Assembly: GCF_004138285.1 (NCBI RefSeq)
Contig: NZ_SCFN01000001.1
Coordinates: 558,001-622,000 of the forward strand
Source of the DNA: Gottfriedia acidiceleris
GTDB taxonomy: Bacteria > Bacillota > Bacilli > Bacillales > Bacillaceae_G
DNA: 64,000 bases
Direction: 5' to 3'
The position numbers were made by a program, and so were the translations under genes. This document shows positions 54,777-64,000 of this stretch, piece by piece (position 1 is the stretch's first letter; each line of letters starts with the position of its first letter). Below the pieces are notes generated by a model, which saw only the letters and a program-made list of their open reading frames with translations, was not told where the DNA came from and did no database searches.

Positions 54777-56945
54777 ATGAATAAGCCTAAGAAATATAAA
54801 ATCACATTACCAACGCGACTGAATACACTATTTTTTCTTGTGTTTGTCTTATTTTCTTTTTTAATTCTAAGATTAGGTGTCGTACAAATTGTTAAAGGTG
54901 AAGACTATAAATTAGAATTAGAGCGTACAGAAAATATGACAGTCGATCAAGCTGTACCAAGGGGAAAAATTATAGATCGTAACGGAAAGGTTGTTGTAGA
55001 TAATACGCCTTTACGTACAATTACGTACACAAGAAAAAAAGGGACAACTTCAGGTGAGTTATTAACAATGGCTAAAAAGTTAAAAAGTTATCTTAAGATG
55101 CCAACTAATAAAATAACTGAACGAGATAAAAAAGATTATTGGTTATTAACAAATCCTAAAGATGCAAAAAAACTAGTATCAAAAGAAGAGAATAAAACAC
55201 TAAAAGCCCAAAATAAAGATGATGACCCTGCTTACAATAAAGCTTACTATAATTTACAGCTTGATAAAATTACAGCAGATAATATCAATTCACTAAGTGC
55301 AAATGATTTACAGATACTTGCAATTTACAAGCAAATGAGTGCTGGTTATGCACTAACTCCACAAACAATTAAAAGTGAGGGAGTTACTGAAAAAGAATAT
55401 GCAACTGTTAGTGAACATTTGGACGAGCTTCCAGGTGTAGATGTAACGACAAATTGGGAAAGAAAATACGTTTATGATGATACGTTCCGAACAATTTTAG
55501 GTAATATTACTTCTGAAAAAGAAGGATTACCTGCTCAGAATGTAGATTATTATTTAGCGCGTGGTTATGACCGTAATGATCGTGTAGGAAAAAGTTATAT
55601 AGAAAAGCAATATGAAGATGTTTTACGTGGTACAAAAGGTAAAGCACAAAATGTTATTGATTCAAATGGAAATGTTGTTGATACGAAAGTGATTACAGAA
55701 GGGGAACCTGGAAGTGATTTAGTACTATCAATTGATATTGAACTTCAAGGTAAAGTTGATGAAATAGTAAAAAGAGAGCTTTTAAAAGCTAAAGCAACGT
55801 CAAATGGTCGATATTTGGATCGTGCATTTGTTACGATGATTAACCCGAATACGGGAGAAATTTTAGCAATGTCTGGTAAGCAAATTGTTAAAGACAAAAA
55901 GACAGGAAAAAATAAAGTTGTAGATTACGCAACAGGAAACCTTACTTCATCTTATGAGATGGGTTCAACTGTAAAAGGTGCAACTCTTTTAACTGGTTAT
56001 CAAACAGGGGCAATTACTCCAGGGCAAAAGCAATTCGATACACCGATTAAAATTGCGGGTACACCAGTAAAAGCGTCATATAAAAACTTCGGATGGATTA
56101 ATGATTTAGATGCGCTAAAGTATTCATCAAACGTTTATATGTTCAGAACGGCTATGGCTATTGGACATGCACATTACGTAGAGAATAGGCCTTTAGATAT
56201 CGACGTAAAAGCGTTTGATACATTCCGAAATAGTTTCAGTCAATTCGGTCTAGGTGTTAAAACGGGAATTGATTTACCGAATGAAGCAATTGGATTTAAA
56301 GGTGTAGACAAAAGCCCAGGTTTCCTACTAGATATGGCGATTGGGCAATATGATACTTATACGCCACTTCAATTAGCTCAATATGTATCTACAATCGCAA
56401 ATGGAGGTTACAGAATTCAACCACATGTTGCGAAAGAATTGAGACAACCTTCAATCGGTGAAGATAATGGTGTCATTAGACAAGAAATTAAGCCTAAAAT
56501 ATTAAATCGAATTGATATGAAACAATCATACATCGATCATGTTAAACAAGGTTTTATCAAAGTATATAATGAGACTGGTGGTACTGCTCGCAAATACTTC
56601 TTAGGAGTAGACTATAAAATAGCCGGTAAAACAGGTACAGCCCAATCTGTATACGACGGACCAGATCGTAAAAAATACAATGGGCCACAAAAAACTTATA
56701 ATGAAACATTGATGGGATATGCTCCTTATGACAATCCTGAAGTTGCCTTTGTAGTAGTAGTTCCTTGGTTACAAACTGACCAAGCGCCAGTAAATAAATA
56801 CATTGGCCGGGATATTATGGATGAATACTTCAAATTGAAAAAAGACAGACAAACAATTTATAATGACGAACCAAAAGACATTTTAGATAACCAAGACAAT
56901 CAAAATAGTCAAGATAATCAAGATACTCAAAATAAAAATCAATAA
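54777..56945 (+). CDS. pbpA: Class B penicillin-binding protein PBP2a (PbpA)
   Basis: 722-residue transpeptidase for peptidoglycan cross-linking during elongation, membrane-anchored by residues 19-37. The dimerisation domain contains [16 protein letters not shown]. Transpeptidase motifs: SxxK in [10 protein letters not shown] (about 397-406), SxN in KYSSNVYMF (about 442-450) and KTGTAQ (about 618-623). The C-terminal tail is Asn/Gln/Asp-rich repeats ([12 protein letters not shown]). In B. subtilis PBP2A keeps rod shape together with PbpH. AGAGGAG precedes the ATG. Confidence 0.96.
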   Translation: MNKPKKYKITLPTRLNTLFFLVFVLFSFLILRLGVVQIVKGEDYKLELERTENMTVDQAVPRGKIIDRNGKVVVDNTPLRTITYTRKKGTTSGELLTMAKKLKSYLKMPTNKITERDKKDYWLLTNPKDAKKLVSKEENKTLKAQNKDDDPAYNKAYYNLQLDKITADNINSLSANDLQILAIYKQMSAGYALTPQTIKSEGVTEKEYATVSEHLDELPGVDVTTNWERKYVYDDTFRTILGNITSEKEGLPAQNVDYYLARGYDRNDRVGKSYIEKQYEDVLRGTKGKAQNVIDSNGNVVDTKVITEGEPGSDLVLSIDIELQGKVDEIVKRELLKAKATSNGRYLDRAFVTMINPNTGEILAMSGKQIVKDKKTGKNKVVDYATGNLTSSYEMGSTVKGATLLTGYQTGAITPGQKQFDTPIKIAGTPVKASYKNFGWINDLDALKYSSNVYMFRTAMAIGHAHYVENRPLDIDVKAFDTFRNSFSQFGLGVKTGIDLPNEAIGFKGVDKSPGFLLDMAIGQYDTYTPLQLAQYVSTIANGGYRIQPHVAKELRQPSIGEDNGVIRQEIKPKILNRIDMKQSYIDHVKQGFIKVYNETGGTARKYFLGVDYKIAGKTGTAQSVYDGPDRKKYNGPQKTYNETLMGYAPYDNPEVAFVVVVPWLQTDQAPVNKYIGRDIMDEYFKLKKDRQTIYNDEPKDILDNQDNQNSQDNQDTQNKNQ

Positions 56946-56948
56946 GTA

Positions 56949-56982
56949 GAGAAGGGGTTAAACCCTTCTCTTTTTTTTATTT
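56949..56982 (+). terminator. Terminator of pbpA
   Basis: AGAGAAGGGGTT... / ...AACCCTTCTCT stem (AGAGAAGGG/CCCTTCTCT) with a TTAAA-type loop and eight T. Confidence 0.9.
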
Positions 56983-57025
56983 GGAAAACTCCTTTTTAAC
57001 ACCATTCCTTCACCTTCTAAACTTA

Positions 57026-57079
57026 TTTACATAATCTTTACATTCGGTTAAAACAGGTTTAATAGTTTGAGAATATGAT
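57026..57079 (+). promoter_or_regulatory. PhoP-binding Pho box and promoter of pstB-phoU
   Basis: Four direct TT-A-rich hexamers: TTTACA (57026), TTTACA (57037), TTAAAA (57048) and TTAATA (57059), spaced exactly 11 bases. They match the Bacillus PhoP consensus TT(A/T/C)A(C/T)A repeated with five-base gaps. A -10 box TATGAT follows at 57074-57079, so the array covers about -60 to -22 relative to a start near 57086, the position for PhoP-activated promoters. Confidence 0.85.
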
Positions 57080-57194
57080 TATTCATGTAAGTATTACTGA
57101 ATTTTAACGATTATAAATTTTATCTATTGTTTAGTTAATATTTTATATATTAAAAATAGAAAGCTTCCTTTAGGATGAGAGGGGATCGAAAGTT

Positions 57195-58019
57195 ATGACA
57201 ACGACAATAAATAGAGAGAATAAAATTAATAACGATGATAATGAAGAGACAAATACAATGAAAAAATCAATTGTTTATGATACTCAAGATTTAAATTTAT
57301 GGTATGGACAAGATAAAGCATTAAAAAATATAAATTTAAGTATTTATGAGAATGAAGTTACTGCGATTATTGGACCTAGTGGATGTGGTAAATCAACCTA
57401 TTTAAAAACGTTAAATCGTATGGTTGAGTTAGTTCCTTCAGTTCGAACGGAAGGAAAGATTCTTTACCGCGAACAAGATATTTTCGATAAAAACTATCCT
57501 GTTGAAGAATTAAGAACACACGTAGGAATGGTATTCCAAAAACCAAACGTATTCCCTAAATCAATTTGGGAAAATGTTGCATATGGACCAAAAATACATG
57601 GAATTAAAGATAAAGCTACATTAAATCAGATTGTTGAAAAAAGTTTAAAAGGCGCTGCAATTTGGGATGAGGTTAAAGATCGTTTACATGAGAATGCTTT
57701 TGGTCTTTCAGGAGGGCAACAACAACGTTTATGTATCGCACGCTGTTTAGCAATCGAGCCAGATGTTATTTTAATGGATGAACCAACGTCAGCACTAGAT
57801 CCTATTTCAACTTTAAAAGTTGAAGAGTTAATTCACGATCTAAAGAAAGACTTTAGTATTATTATTGTTACGCATAATATGCAACAAGCAGCTCGTGTTT
57901 CTGATAAAACTGCTTTCTTTTTAAGCGGTGAAGTAGTTGAGTTCTCAGATACAAATAAACTGTTCTCAACTCCTAAAGATAAACGTACTGAAGACTACAT
58001 TACTGGACGATTCGGATAA
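57195..58019 (+). CDS. pstB: Phosphate ABC transporter ATP-binding protein PstB
   Basis: 274-residue ABC ATPase of high-affinity phosphate uptake. Walker A is [17 protein letters not shown], the signature [16 protein letters not shown], Walker [29 protein letters not shown] is the PstB hallmark. About 25 extra charged residues precede the usual start; ATG at 57258 is an alternative. No pstS, pstC or pstA lies here, although in B. subtilis the pst operon follows pbpA. It is preceded by a Pho box and followed by phoU. Confidence 0.93.
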   Translation: MTTTINRENKINNDDNEETNTMKKSIVYDTQDLNLWYGQDKALKNINLSIYENEVTAIIGPSGCGKSTYLKTLNRMVELVPSVRTEGKILYREQDIFDKNYPVEELRTHVGMVFQKPNVFPKSIWENVAYGPKIHGIKDKATLNQIVEKSLKGAAIWDEVKDRLHENAFGLSGGQQQRLCIARCLAIEPDVILMDEPTSALDPISTLKVEELIHDLKKDFSIIIVTHNMQQAARVSDKTAFFLSGEVVEFSDTNKLFSTPKDKRTEDYITGRFG

Positions 58020-58042
58020 TAGAAGGGAACAGGTGAAAAGAG

Positions 58043-58696
58043 ATGAGAAATCAATTTGAAGCAGACTTAAAATCATTACAAGAAATGATTATCGAATTGG
58101 CTGAGAAAACAAAAAAAGCAGTTATTAAAAGTATGGATGCATTTCGTACTGAAAATATTGAACTAGCTTTAGAAGTAATTGACGAAGATGATCGCATCAA
58201 TAAATTAGAAAAAGAAGTTAATGAATTAATTTTAGTGATTATTACAAGACAACAACCAGTTGCTGTTGACTTAAGAAGAAATTTAACTGCTATAAAGATT
58301 GCACATGATCTTGAACGAGTTGCAGATTATGCTGTAAATATTGCAAAATCGACAATTCGTATTCGTAGTCGTCAAGAAAACTTACCTATAGAGAATATCG
58401 AAAAGATGCATGAACTGGGCTTAGACATGTTAACAAAAGCAGCAGAAGCATACCGAACAGAAGATTTACAAGCTGCAAAAGAGATTGGTGAAATTGACGA
58501 TCTTGTTGATGAATTGTATGGAACAACTGTTAGAACGCTAATGTCAAGTATTGCAAATTCTCCTGAGCATGTATCCAATATTATGCAAATGGCATTTATT
58601 TGTAGATATCTTGAACGAATTGCTGATTATGCAACAAATATTGCAGAGAATATTTATTATTTAGTTAAAGGTAAACATTATTTATTAAATCAATAA
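58043..58696 (+). CDS. phoU: Phosphate transport/signalling regulator PhoU
   Basis: 217-residue all-helical protein of two three-helix bundles (about 10-105 and 112-215), each with the metal-site pattern: ALEVIDEDDRINKLEKEVNEL in the first and IDDLVDELYGTTV in the second. AIKIAHDLERVADYAVNIA and YLERIADYATNIAENI close the bundles. PhoU modulates Pst transport and phosphate signalling. It is 23 bases after pstB and shares its Pho-box promoter. Confidence 0.94.
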   Translation: MRNQFEADLKSLQEMIIELAEKTKKAVIKSMDAFRTENIELALEVIDEDDRINKLEKEVNELILVIITRQQPVAVDLRRNLTAIKIAHDLERVADYAVNIAKSTIRIRSRQENLPIENIEKMHELGLDMLTKAAEAYRTEDLQAAKEIGEIDDLVDELYGTTVRTLMSSIANSPEHVSNIMQMAFICRYLERIADYATNIAENIYYLVKGKHYLLNQ

Positions 58697-58734
58697 AAAT
58701 AAGACGATATAGTTTATAACAGTCAAATAAGTTA

Positions 58735-58776
58735 AAAGGGTGTTCAGACAAAATTTACCTGAATGCCCTTTTGTCA
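58735..58776 (+). terminator. Terminator of pstB-phoU
   Basis: AAAAGGGTGTTCAG / CTGAATGCCCTTTT stem with TG/TG mismatches, 11-base loop and T-rich tail. Confidence 0.8.
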
Positions 58777-58835
58777 TATTTATGTAATATTAAGCATACT
58801 TCTTTAACTAGTAAAAGATATTGAGGTGGTAATAA

Positions 58836-59822
58836 ATGAAGGTTGTTATTTTAGCTGGAGGATACGGTCAAAGGCTTTTACCAATTACTAACAACATTCC
58901 TAAGCCACTATTACCAATCGCAAATAGAGCGGCAATTGAGCATTTAATATTACATTTAACAAGACTTGGGTTTAATGAATTTATCATTCAGCTTCATTAT
59001 ATGTCCCAAGCAATAATTCAGACGATCAATGCAATGAAATTAAAAAATGTTTCAATTGATTATATTATAGAAGAAAAAAGTTTAGGGTCAGCAGGTTGTT
59101 TAAGACTATCTAAGCATTTTCTTTATGAACCCTTTCTATTAGTGAATGGTGATATTTTATTTGACGGTGATATTAGAGATGCATTAAAAACTCATTTTGA
59201 AAGTAAAAGTAGATTTTCTATGTTTGTAAAACAAGTTGATAAATGTGGGTCATACGGAAATGTAAAAGTAAAAAATGGACAAATAATCGATTTTATTGAA
59301 AAGCCAAATGTGGGTAGTGAAATTAGTAAATTAGTTAATACTGGAATTTATATTATGAACCCTGAATTATTATTTCAAATTCCAGAAAATCGTTATTTTG
59401 ACATTAGTAATGATCTAATTCCTTTAATGTTGAAAAATAATATTAGTTTAAATGCTTTTCAATTAGAAGGTTATTGGATTGATTATGGAACACCTAGAAG
59501 GTTTGCAAAGCTGAACGTAGATTGGATAGAAGAGAAATTAAACTTACCTATTCCTGCTGTACAAATATTACCTAGAATCTTTTTAGGTGAGCATGTAACG
59601 ATAAATAATAATGTTAAGATTGTTTCTCCAGTTATTATTGGGAATGATGTTACGATTGAAGAGAACTGTGTAATTGGCCCATATGTGTCGATTAGTTCTA
59701 ATATTCGAATCGATCAAGGCAGTGTATTACATCACCAAGCTGTCTTTCAAAAATATACTCTGAATTATGAGAATAAGTTTGTACATAATTCAATAAAAAA
59801 AATATCAAAAGAAATAAATTGA
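58836..59822 (+). CDS. Nucleotidyltransferase (NDP-sugar pyrophosphorylase family)
   Basis: 328-residue sugar-nucleotide enzyme. The N-terminal domain has the activation signature VILAGGYGQRLLPITNNIPKPLLPIAN (about 4-30) and SLGSAGCL, LLVNGDILFD and FIEKPN. The C terminus (about 245-310) is a left-handed beta-helix with hexapeptide repeats such as VIIGNDVTIEENCVIGPYV. This layout fits mannose-1-phosphate guanylyltransferase or glucose-1-phosphate thymidylyltransferase-like proteins. The sugar and nucleotide cannot be told. It stands alone. Confidence 0.85.
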   Translation: MKVVILAGGYGQRLLPITNNIPKPLLPIANRAAIEHLILHLTRLGFNEFIIQLHYMSQAIIQTINAMKLKNVSIDYIIEEKSLGSAGCLRLSKHFLYEPFLLVNGDILFDGDIRDALKTHFESKSRFSMFVKQVDKCGSYGNVKVKNGQIIDFIEKPNVGSEISKLVNTGIYIMNPELLFQIPENRYFDISNDLIPLMLKNNISLNAFQLEGYWIDYGTPRRFAKLNVDWIEEKLNLPIPAVQILPRIFLGEHVTINNNVKIVSPVIIGNDVTIEENCVIGPYVSISSNIRIDQGSVLHHQAVFQKYTLNYENKFVHNSIKKISKEIN

Positions 59823-59907
59823 ATCAATAAAAACTATGGAAATTATCGCGAAAGAATGTTATTATATACAAGTCTGATTATGTCACTATGTCAGGAGGGA
59901 AAATAAA

Positions 59908-60057
59908 ATGCGCGTAAATATTACATTAGCATGTACAGAATGCGGAGATCGTAACTACATCACTACTAAAAATAAACGTAATAACCCAGACCGTCTTGAG
60001 CTTAAAAAATATTGCCCAAGACTTAAAAAAGTTACAGTTCATCGCGAAACAAAGTAA
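59908..60057 (+). CDS. rpmG: 50S ribosomal protein L33
   Basis: 49-residue protein starting [20 protein letters not shown] and ending TVHRETK. The first CxxC (C9, C12) of the zinc ribbon is intact; the second is reduced to a single Cys (KKYCPRLKK), as in B. subtilis RpmGA, so this is a degenerate zinc-site paralogue. AGGAGG is ideally spaced. It matches the rpmGA locus before yqgN. Confidence 0.96.
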   Translation: MRVNITLACTECGDRNYITTKNKRNNPDRLELKKYCPRLKKVTVHRETK

Positions 60058-60086
60058 ACAGTAGGAATTTTCCTACTGTTTTTTTT
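60057..60086 (+). terminator. Terminator of rpmG
   Basis: AACAGTAGGAA / TTCCTACTGTT perfect 11-bp stem with a two-base loop (TT) and six or more T. Confidence 0.9.
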
Positions 60087-60179
60087 ATATTTAAATTATA
60101 ATTTTAATTGGAATACATTTTTTACTTTAATAAAACTTTTACTATAGAAAATTGATCCTGACCTAAGGAGGCCGTTATT

Positions 60180-60743
60180 ATGGAAAAAAAAGAAATTAGA
60201 AATTCTATGATGAAAAACTTGAAAAATATTTCAATTTCGGACCGAGACGATAAGTCAAAACAAATTATAGAAAAATTATTAAGTACAGAACAAATGAAGA
60301 GTGCAGATATTATAGCAACAACGATGCCAATGGAACATGAAATAAACACTAAGTATTTAATCACTGCTTGTTGGAAAATGAATAAATCAGTTGTCGTGCC
60401 TAAATGCAACCATGAAACTAGAGAAATGCATTTTTACAAAATTAATTCATTTGATGATTTAAAGAAGGGTTATTTTGGAATAAACGAGCCAATTGAAGAA
60501 AAATGCGAGAAAATTAGAAAAGAATTTATTGATTTAATAATTGTTCCTGGCGTAGCATATACAAAAAATGGTGAACGACTAGGTTATGGTGGTGGTTATT
60601 ATGATCGCTACTTAGAAGATTATAATAAACAACTATTAGCCTTAGCATATGACATCCAAATCATTGATGAACTACCAACAGAAAAACATGACATTAAAAT
60701 GCCGTTAGTTTTAACAGAATCAAGAATAATAGAGGCGATTTAA
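60180..60743 (+). CDS. yqgN: 5-formyltetrahydrofolate cyclo-ligase
   Basis: 187-residue enzyme that converts 5-formyl-THF to 5,10-methenyl-THF with ATP. The family motifs are VVVPKCNHETREMHFY, DLIIVPGVAYTKNGERLGYGGGYYDRYL (split over about 118-145) and PTEKHDIKMP near the end. CTAAGGAGG lies before the ATG. It follows rpmG as in B. subtilis. Confidence 0.94.
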   Translation: MEKKEIRNSMMKNLKNISISDRDDKSKQIIEKLLSTEQMKSADIIATTMPMEHEINTKYLITACWKMNKSVVVPKCNHETREMHFYKINSFDDLKKGYFGINEPIEEKCEKIRKEFIDLIIVPGVAYTKNGERLGYGGGYYDRYLEDYNKQLLALAYDIQIIDELPTEKHDIKMPLVLTESRIIEAI

Positions 60744-60777
60744 TAAGTGTATAATGTGACAAGATTTGTTTGAAAAT

Positions 60778-60803
60778 AGATAAGACTTAATTAGGTCTTA
60801 TTG
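60778..60803 (+). terminator. Hairpin after yqgN
   Basis: ATAAGACtTAATTAgGTCTTAT with TTGTTT after it; moderate terminator. Confidence 0.55.
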
Positions 60804-60859
60804 TTTAATAATCAAATTTGTACACAATGTATTTGCACACGACTAACATTGTAACAAAT

Positions 60860-60877
60860 TTGTAAAATGTTTCACAA
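60860..60877. promoter_or_regulatory. Rex operator upstream of ldh
   Basis: TTGTAAAATGTTTCACAA matches the Rex consensus TTGTGAAATATTTCACAA at 16 of 18 positions. It lies about 80 bases before the ldh start and just upstream of a TATAAT-like -10 region (about 60897-60903), where it would block the promoter. Rex represses fermentation genes and is released by NADH. Confidence 0.75.
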
Positions 60878-60902
60878 ACTTTGAGTGGATATACATATAT
60901 AA

Positions 60903-61901
<999 letters not shown>

Positions 61902-61910
61902 ACTTGTACA

Positions 61911-61944
61911 ACTAAGACCTCTTTCTATTTGAAAGAGGTCTTAG
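61911..61944. terminator. Hairpin after ldh
   Basis: CTAAGACCTCTTTC / GAAAGAGGTCTTAG perfect 14-bp stem with a short loop but no clear T run. Confidence 0.6.
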
Positions 61945-62017
61945 TGTATAGATTATTTGAAAAATATGCCATCTTTTAATATTGTAAAGGTAACAAATAG
62001 AAGTTAAGGAGGTAATT

Positions 62018-62773
62018 TTGAAAAAAATAAATAGTAAGTACGCATGGGTTTTAATAATATTATTTATTATTGGACTAGCTTTATTTTTTGAAAAACAAAA
62101 TTTTTTTAATAATCATCTAAAAAAACCTAAAGAGACTTCGCTGAAATTTCCTAATTATGATGATACAGCTATCGAAGCTGAGAATGGATTATTAGCTGTA
62201 ACGAATCCTACATCTAATTTAGTATTAGTTAATAAAGAAAGAAAGCTTCCAGATGGGTATGAACCGCCAGATTTAGTTTATCCGATTGTTCCTTTACATG
62301 GTGCAAACAAAGATAAGACATTAATGAGGAAAGAGGCAGCTCATGCTTTAGAAAAACTATTTGAAAAAGCAGAGTCAGATGGCATAAAGCTTACTCCAGT
62401 ATCCGCATATCGCTCTTTTGATCGACAAAAAAGCTTGTATAATTATTATGTACAAATTCATGGAGAAGATTGGACTCAATCTTTTAGTGCTGTTCCTGGT
62501 ACAAGCGAACATCAAACTGGTTTATCAATAGATGTATCATCTCCAAACTTCGGTAACAAGCTTGAACAAGAATTTGGAGAAACGAAAGAAGGAACTTGGC
62601 TTGCAGACCATGCACATGAATTTGGATTTATCATTCGATATCCAGAGGACAAAGAAGATATTACTGAATACAATTATGAACCATGGCATATAAGATATAT
62701 CGGAATAAAATACGCTACATATCTCTATGAAAATGATTTAGCTTTAGAAGAAGTAATGAAGCCTAAAAAATAA
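62018..62773 (+). CDS. VanY-type carboxypeptidase (M15B family)
   Basis: 251-residue membrane-anchored peptidoglycan carboxypeptidase. A hydrophobic anchor (about 8-26) is followed by the M15B catalytic domain: PVSAYRSFDRQ, PGTSEHQTGLSIDVS (zinc His and Asp) and EPWHIRYIG (zinc His and catalytic Glu). TTG start after AAGGAGG. D-Ala-D-Ala or L,D-carboxypeptidase (YodJ/LdcB-like) cannot be separated from sequence alone. No van-type resistance genes are nearby, so it is probably a housekeeping wall-trimming enzyme. Confidence 0.9.
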   Translation: MKKINSKYAWVLIILFIIGLALFFEKQNFFNNHLKKPKETSLKFPNYDDTAIEAENGLLAVTNPTSNLVLVNKERKLPDGYEPPDLVYPIVPLHGANKDKTLMRKEAAHALEKLFEKAESDGIKLTPVSAYRSFDRQKSLYNYYVQIHGEDWTQSFSAVPGTSEHQTGLSIDVSSPNFGNKLEQEFGETKEGTWLADHAHEFGFIIRYPEDKEDITEYNYEPWHIRYIGIKYATYLYENDLALEEVMKPKK

Positions 62774-62795
62774 ATGGTTTGTTTGGTATTTCACA

Positions 62796-62824
62796 TTGAC
62801 GAGTAATCGTTTCCAACTTATACT
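62796..62824 (+). promoter_or_regulatory. Sigma-A promoter of yqgQ-glcK
   Basis: TTGACG, exactly 17 bases, TATACT, 40 bases before yqgQ. Confidence 0.75.
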
Positions 62825-62863
62825 TATTACATATTTAGAAAGATTAAATAATAGGAGTTAAGT

Positions 62864-63067
62864 ATGAAATCCGTATATGATATTCAACAATTTCTAAAGA
62901 TTTATGGCACCATTATTTATACAGGTGATCGATTAGCTGACTTGATGTTAATGCAAGATGAGCTAAAGGAATTATTTTTAGCGAATATACTTGAAATTAA
63001 AGATTTACAAGTTGCAACCATGATATTAAAAAAAGAGATGGATGAAATAAAAAATAAAACGGTTTGA
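62864..63067 (+). CDS. yqgQ: DUF910 family protein YqgQ
   Basis: 67-residue protein of two or three helices: SVYDIQQFLKIYGTIIYTGD, then RLADLMLMQDELKELF and a basic end. This is the DUF910/YqgQ family found immediately before the glucokinase gene in Bacillus. It may bind single-stranded nucleic acid in a structural study of the family; role unknown. ATG follows ATAGGAG. It is cotranscribed with glcK. Confidence 0.88.
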   Translation: MKSVYDIQQFLKIYGTIIYTGDRLADLMLMQDELKELFLANILEIKDLQVATMILKKEMDEIKNKTV

Positions 63068-63082
63068 AGAAATCGTTTTTTT
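63055..63082 (+). terminator. Hairpin between yqgQ and glcK
   Basis: AAAACGGTTT / AAATCGTTTT with a GAAG loop and eight T. It may partly end transcription before glcK. Confidence 0.6.
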
Positions 63083-63127
63083 TTAGAATCTATTGCAAAC
63101 GATTTCACTGCGAAGGGAGAAGGCATT

Positions 63128-64000
63128 GTGGCTAAAATGATTGTAGGTGTAGATTTAGGTGGTACAAGCATTAAATTGGCATTATTAACGAATAACGGGG
63201 AATTCATCGATAAATGGGAAGTACCAACAGATAAATCTGATAGTGGTAAGCATATTCCTAAAACAATTACAATTGCAATTGAAGAAAAGCTTAAACAGAT
63301 GGATAAAACAAAGGAAGATATCGCTGGAATCGGTATTGGAGCTCCAGGTTCGGTTCGATTAGAAGATGGACTTATATTTGCAGCAGTAAATTTAGGTTGG
63401 GTTAATTATCCTTTAAAAGAAATTTTAGAAAAGGAATCAGGCATTCCTGTAATCGTTGATAATGATGCAAATATAGCAGCTGTTGGCGAAATGTGGAAAG
63501 GTGCTGGAAATGGAGCAAAAGATGTAGTAATGGTTACGCTAGGAACAGGAGTAGGTGGAGGCGTAATTGTAAATGGAGATGTTGCGCATGGAATTAGTGG
63601 ATCTGCAGGTGAAATTGGCCATATAACAGTACAACTTGAAAATGGAGTATTATGTAACTGTGGGAAAACGGGATGCTTAGAAACAATTTCTTCAGCTACA
63701 GGAATTGCAAGAATCGCAAACGAGAAATTACAAATTACGACAAAAGAGACAGTTTTAAAAGAAATGTCGAATGATTCGCCAATTACAGCAAAAGATGTTT
63801 TTGAAGCCTACTCAAATGGAGATGAAGTTGCAGAAGAAATCGTTAATCATGTAATGAGATATCTTGCTTTAGTTTTAGCCGGAGTTGGAAATACATTAAA
63901 TCCTGAAAATATCATTATTGGTGGCGGAGTATCAAATGCTGGTGAATTGTTATTAAAACCACTAAAGAAATATTTTGACGAATTTGCTTTTACTACTGTG
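63128..64000 (+). CDS. glcK: Glucokinase GlcK (ROK family), 3' end outside the window
   Basis: At least 291 residues of a ROK-family glucokinase, cut by the window end; the full protein is usually about 320. The ATP motif is GVDLGGTSIKLALL, the catalytic Asp is in VIVDNDANIAAVGE, GTGVGGGVIVNG is the second phosphate motif, and GEIGHITVQLENGVLCNCGKTG... is the ROK zinc site with C-x-C-x4-C. GTG start after AAGGGAGAAGG. It phosphorylates free glucose and matches yqgR (glcK). Confidence 0.94.
   Translation, partial: MAKMIVGVDLGGTSIKLALLTNNGEFIDKWEVPTDKSDSGKHIPKTITIAIEEKLKQMDKTKEDIAGIGIGAPGSVRLEDGLIFAAVNLGWVNYPLKEILEKESGIPVIVDNDANIAAVGEMWKGAGNGAKDVVMVTLGTGVGGGVIVNGDVAHGISGSAGEIGHITVQLENGVLCNCGKTGCLETISSATGIARIANEKLQITTKETVLKEMSNDSPITAKDVFEAYSNGDEVAEEIVNHVMRYLALVLAGVGNTLNPENIIIGGGVSNAGELLLKPLKKYFDEFAFTTV

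Noticed and set aside
62018-62773. Vancomycin-resistance role for the VanY-like protein
   Set aside because: No vanH, vanA, vanX or two-component genes nearby; domain is common in ordinary wall metabolism.

Overview
The window is AT-rich chromosomal DNA from an aerobic, endospore-forming member of the Bacillaceae. The evidence is gene content and order: yqfC-yqfD-phoH-pgpH-ybeY-dgkA-cdd-era-yqzL-recO-ccpN-PDRP-dnaG-rpoD-cccA-trmK-yqfO-ispH-yqfQ-cshB-nfo-yqfT-yqfU-zur-ispG-yqfZ-sodA-yqgE-pbpA-pst-rpmG-yqgN-yqgQ-glcK follows the Bacillus subtilis yqf/yqg region closely. Sporulation genes (yqfC, yqfD, yqfZ), strong GGAGG ribosome sites, many TTG and GTG starts and rho-independent terminators agree. 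A genus near Bacillus cereus or Gottfriedia is a guess; no 16S gene is present.

Layout. 1-5000: end of a catechol-detoxification pair (catD, catE), then a complete etfB-etfA-fixC-fixX operon encoding an electron-transfer flavoprotein, a quinone oxidoreductase and a ferredoxin. 5000-11100: accessory genes, namely a SAM hydrolase-type protein, a solitary WxL surface protein with an elaborate upstream region, an RDD membrane protein, a fatty-acid-hydroxylase-family protein and an MFS transporter with a micro-ORF in front. 11100-33900: the conserved housekeeping block (deoC, rpsU, yqeY, sporulation, c-di-AMP hydrolysis, ribosome maturation, DNA primase, sigma A, cytochrome c550, isoprenoid IspH, helicase CshB). 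It is interrupted near 12.7-13.6 kb by degenerate repeats and an FNR-box-controlled membrane protein lying between two near-identical terminators, and at 28.3-28.5 kb by a GC-rich foldback element between two near-identical terminators. 33900-41000: nfo, yqfT, yqfU and a zinc-uptake plus zur operon. 41000-49500: accessory metabolism (rocB, arylamine N-acetyltransferase, sulfate uptake sbp-cysTWA). 49500-64000: ispG, yqfZ, a tRNA Asn-Met-Ser cluster, sodA, pbpA, a Pho-box-driven pstB-phoU pair, rpmG, yqgN, ldh with a Rex site, a VanY-type peptidase, yqgQ and the start of glcK.

No prophage, CRISPR array, intact insertion sequence or restriction system was seen. The most informative items not given by gene names are regulatory: an FNR box centred about 41.5 bases before a predicted start, a four-repeat PhoP box with exact 11-base period, a Rex operator before ldh, a perfect 30-base palindrome before the WxL gene, and a compact promoter-to-terminator unit predicting a transcript of about 74 nucleotides upstream of the sulfate operon. 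The clearest possible novelties are the Fnr-controlled membrane protein, the foldback element with duplicated terminators, and the WxL gene with its control region.
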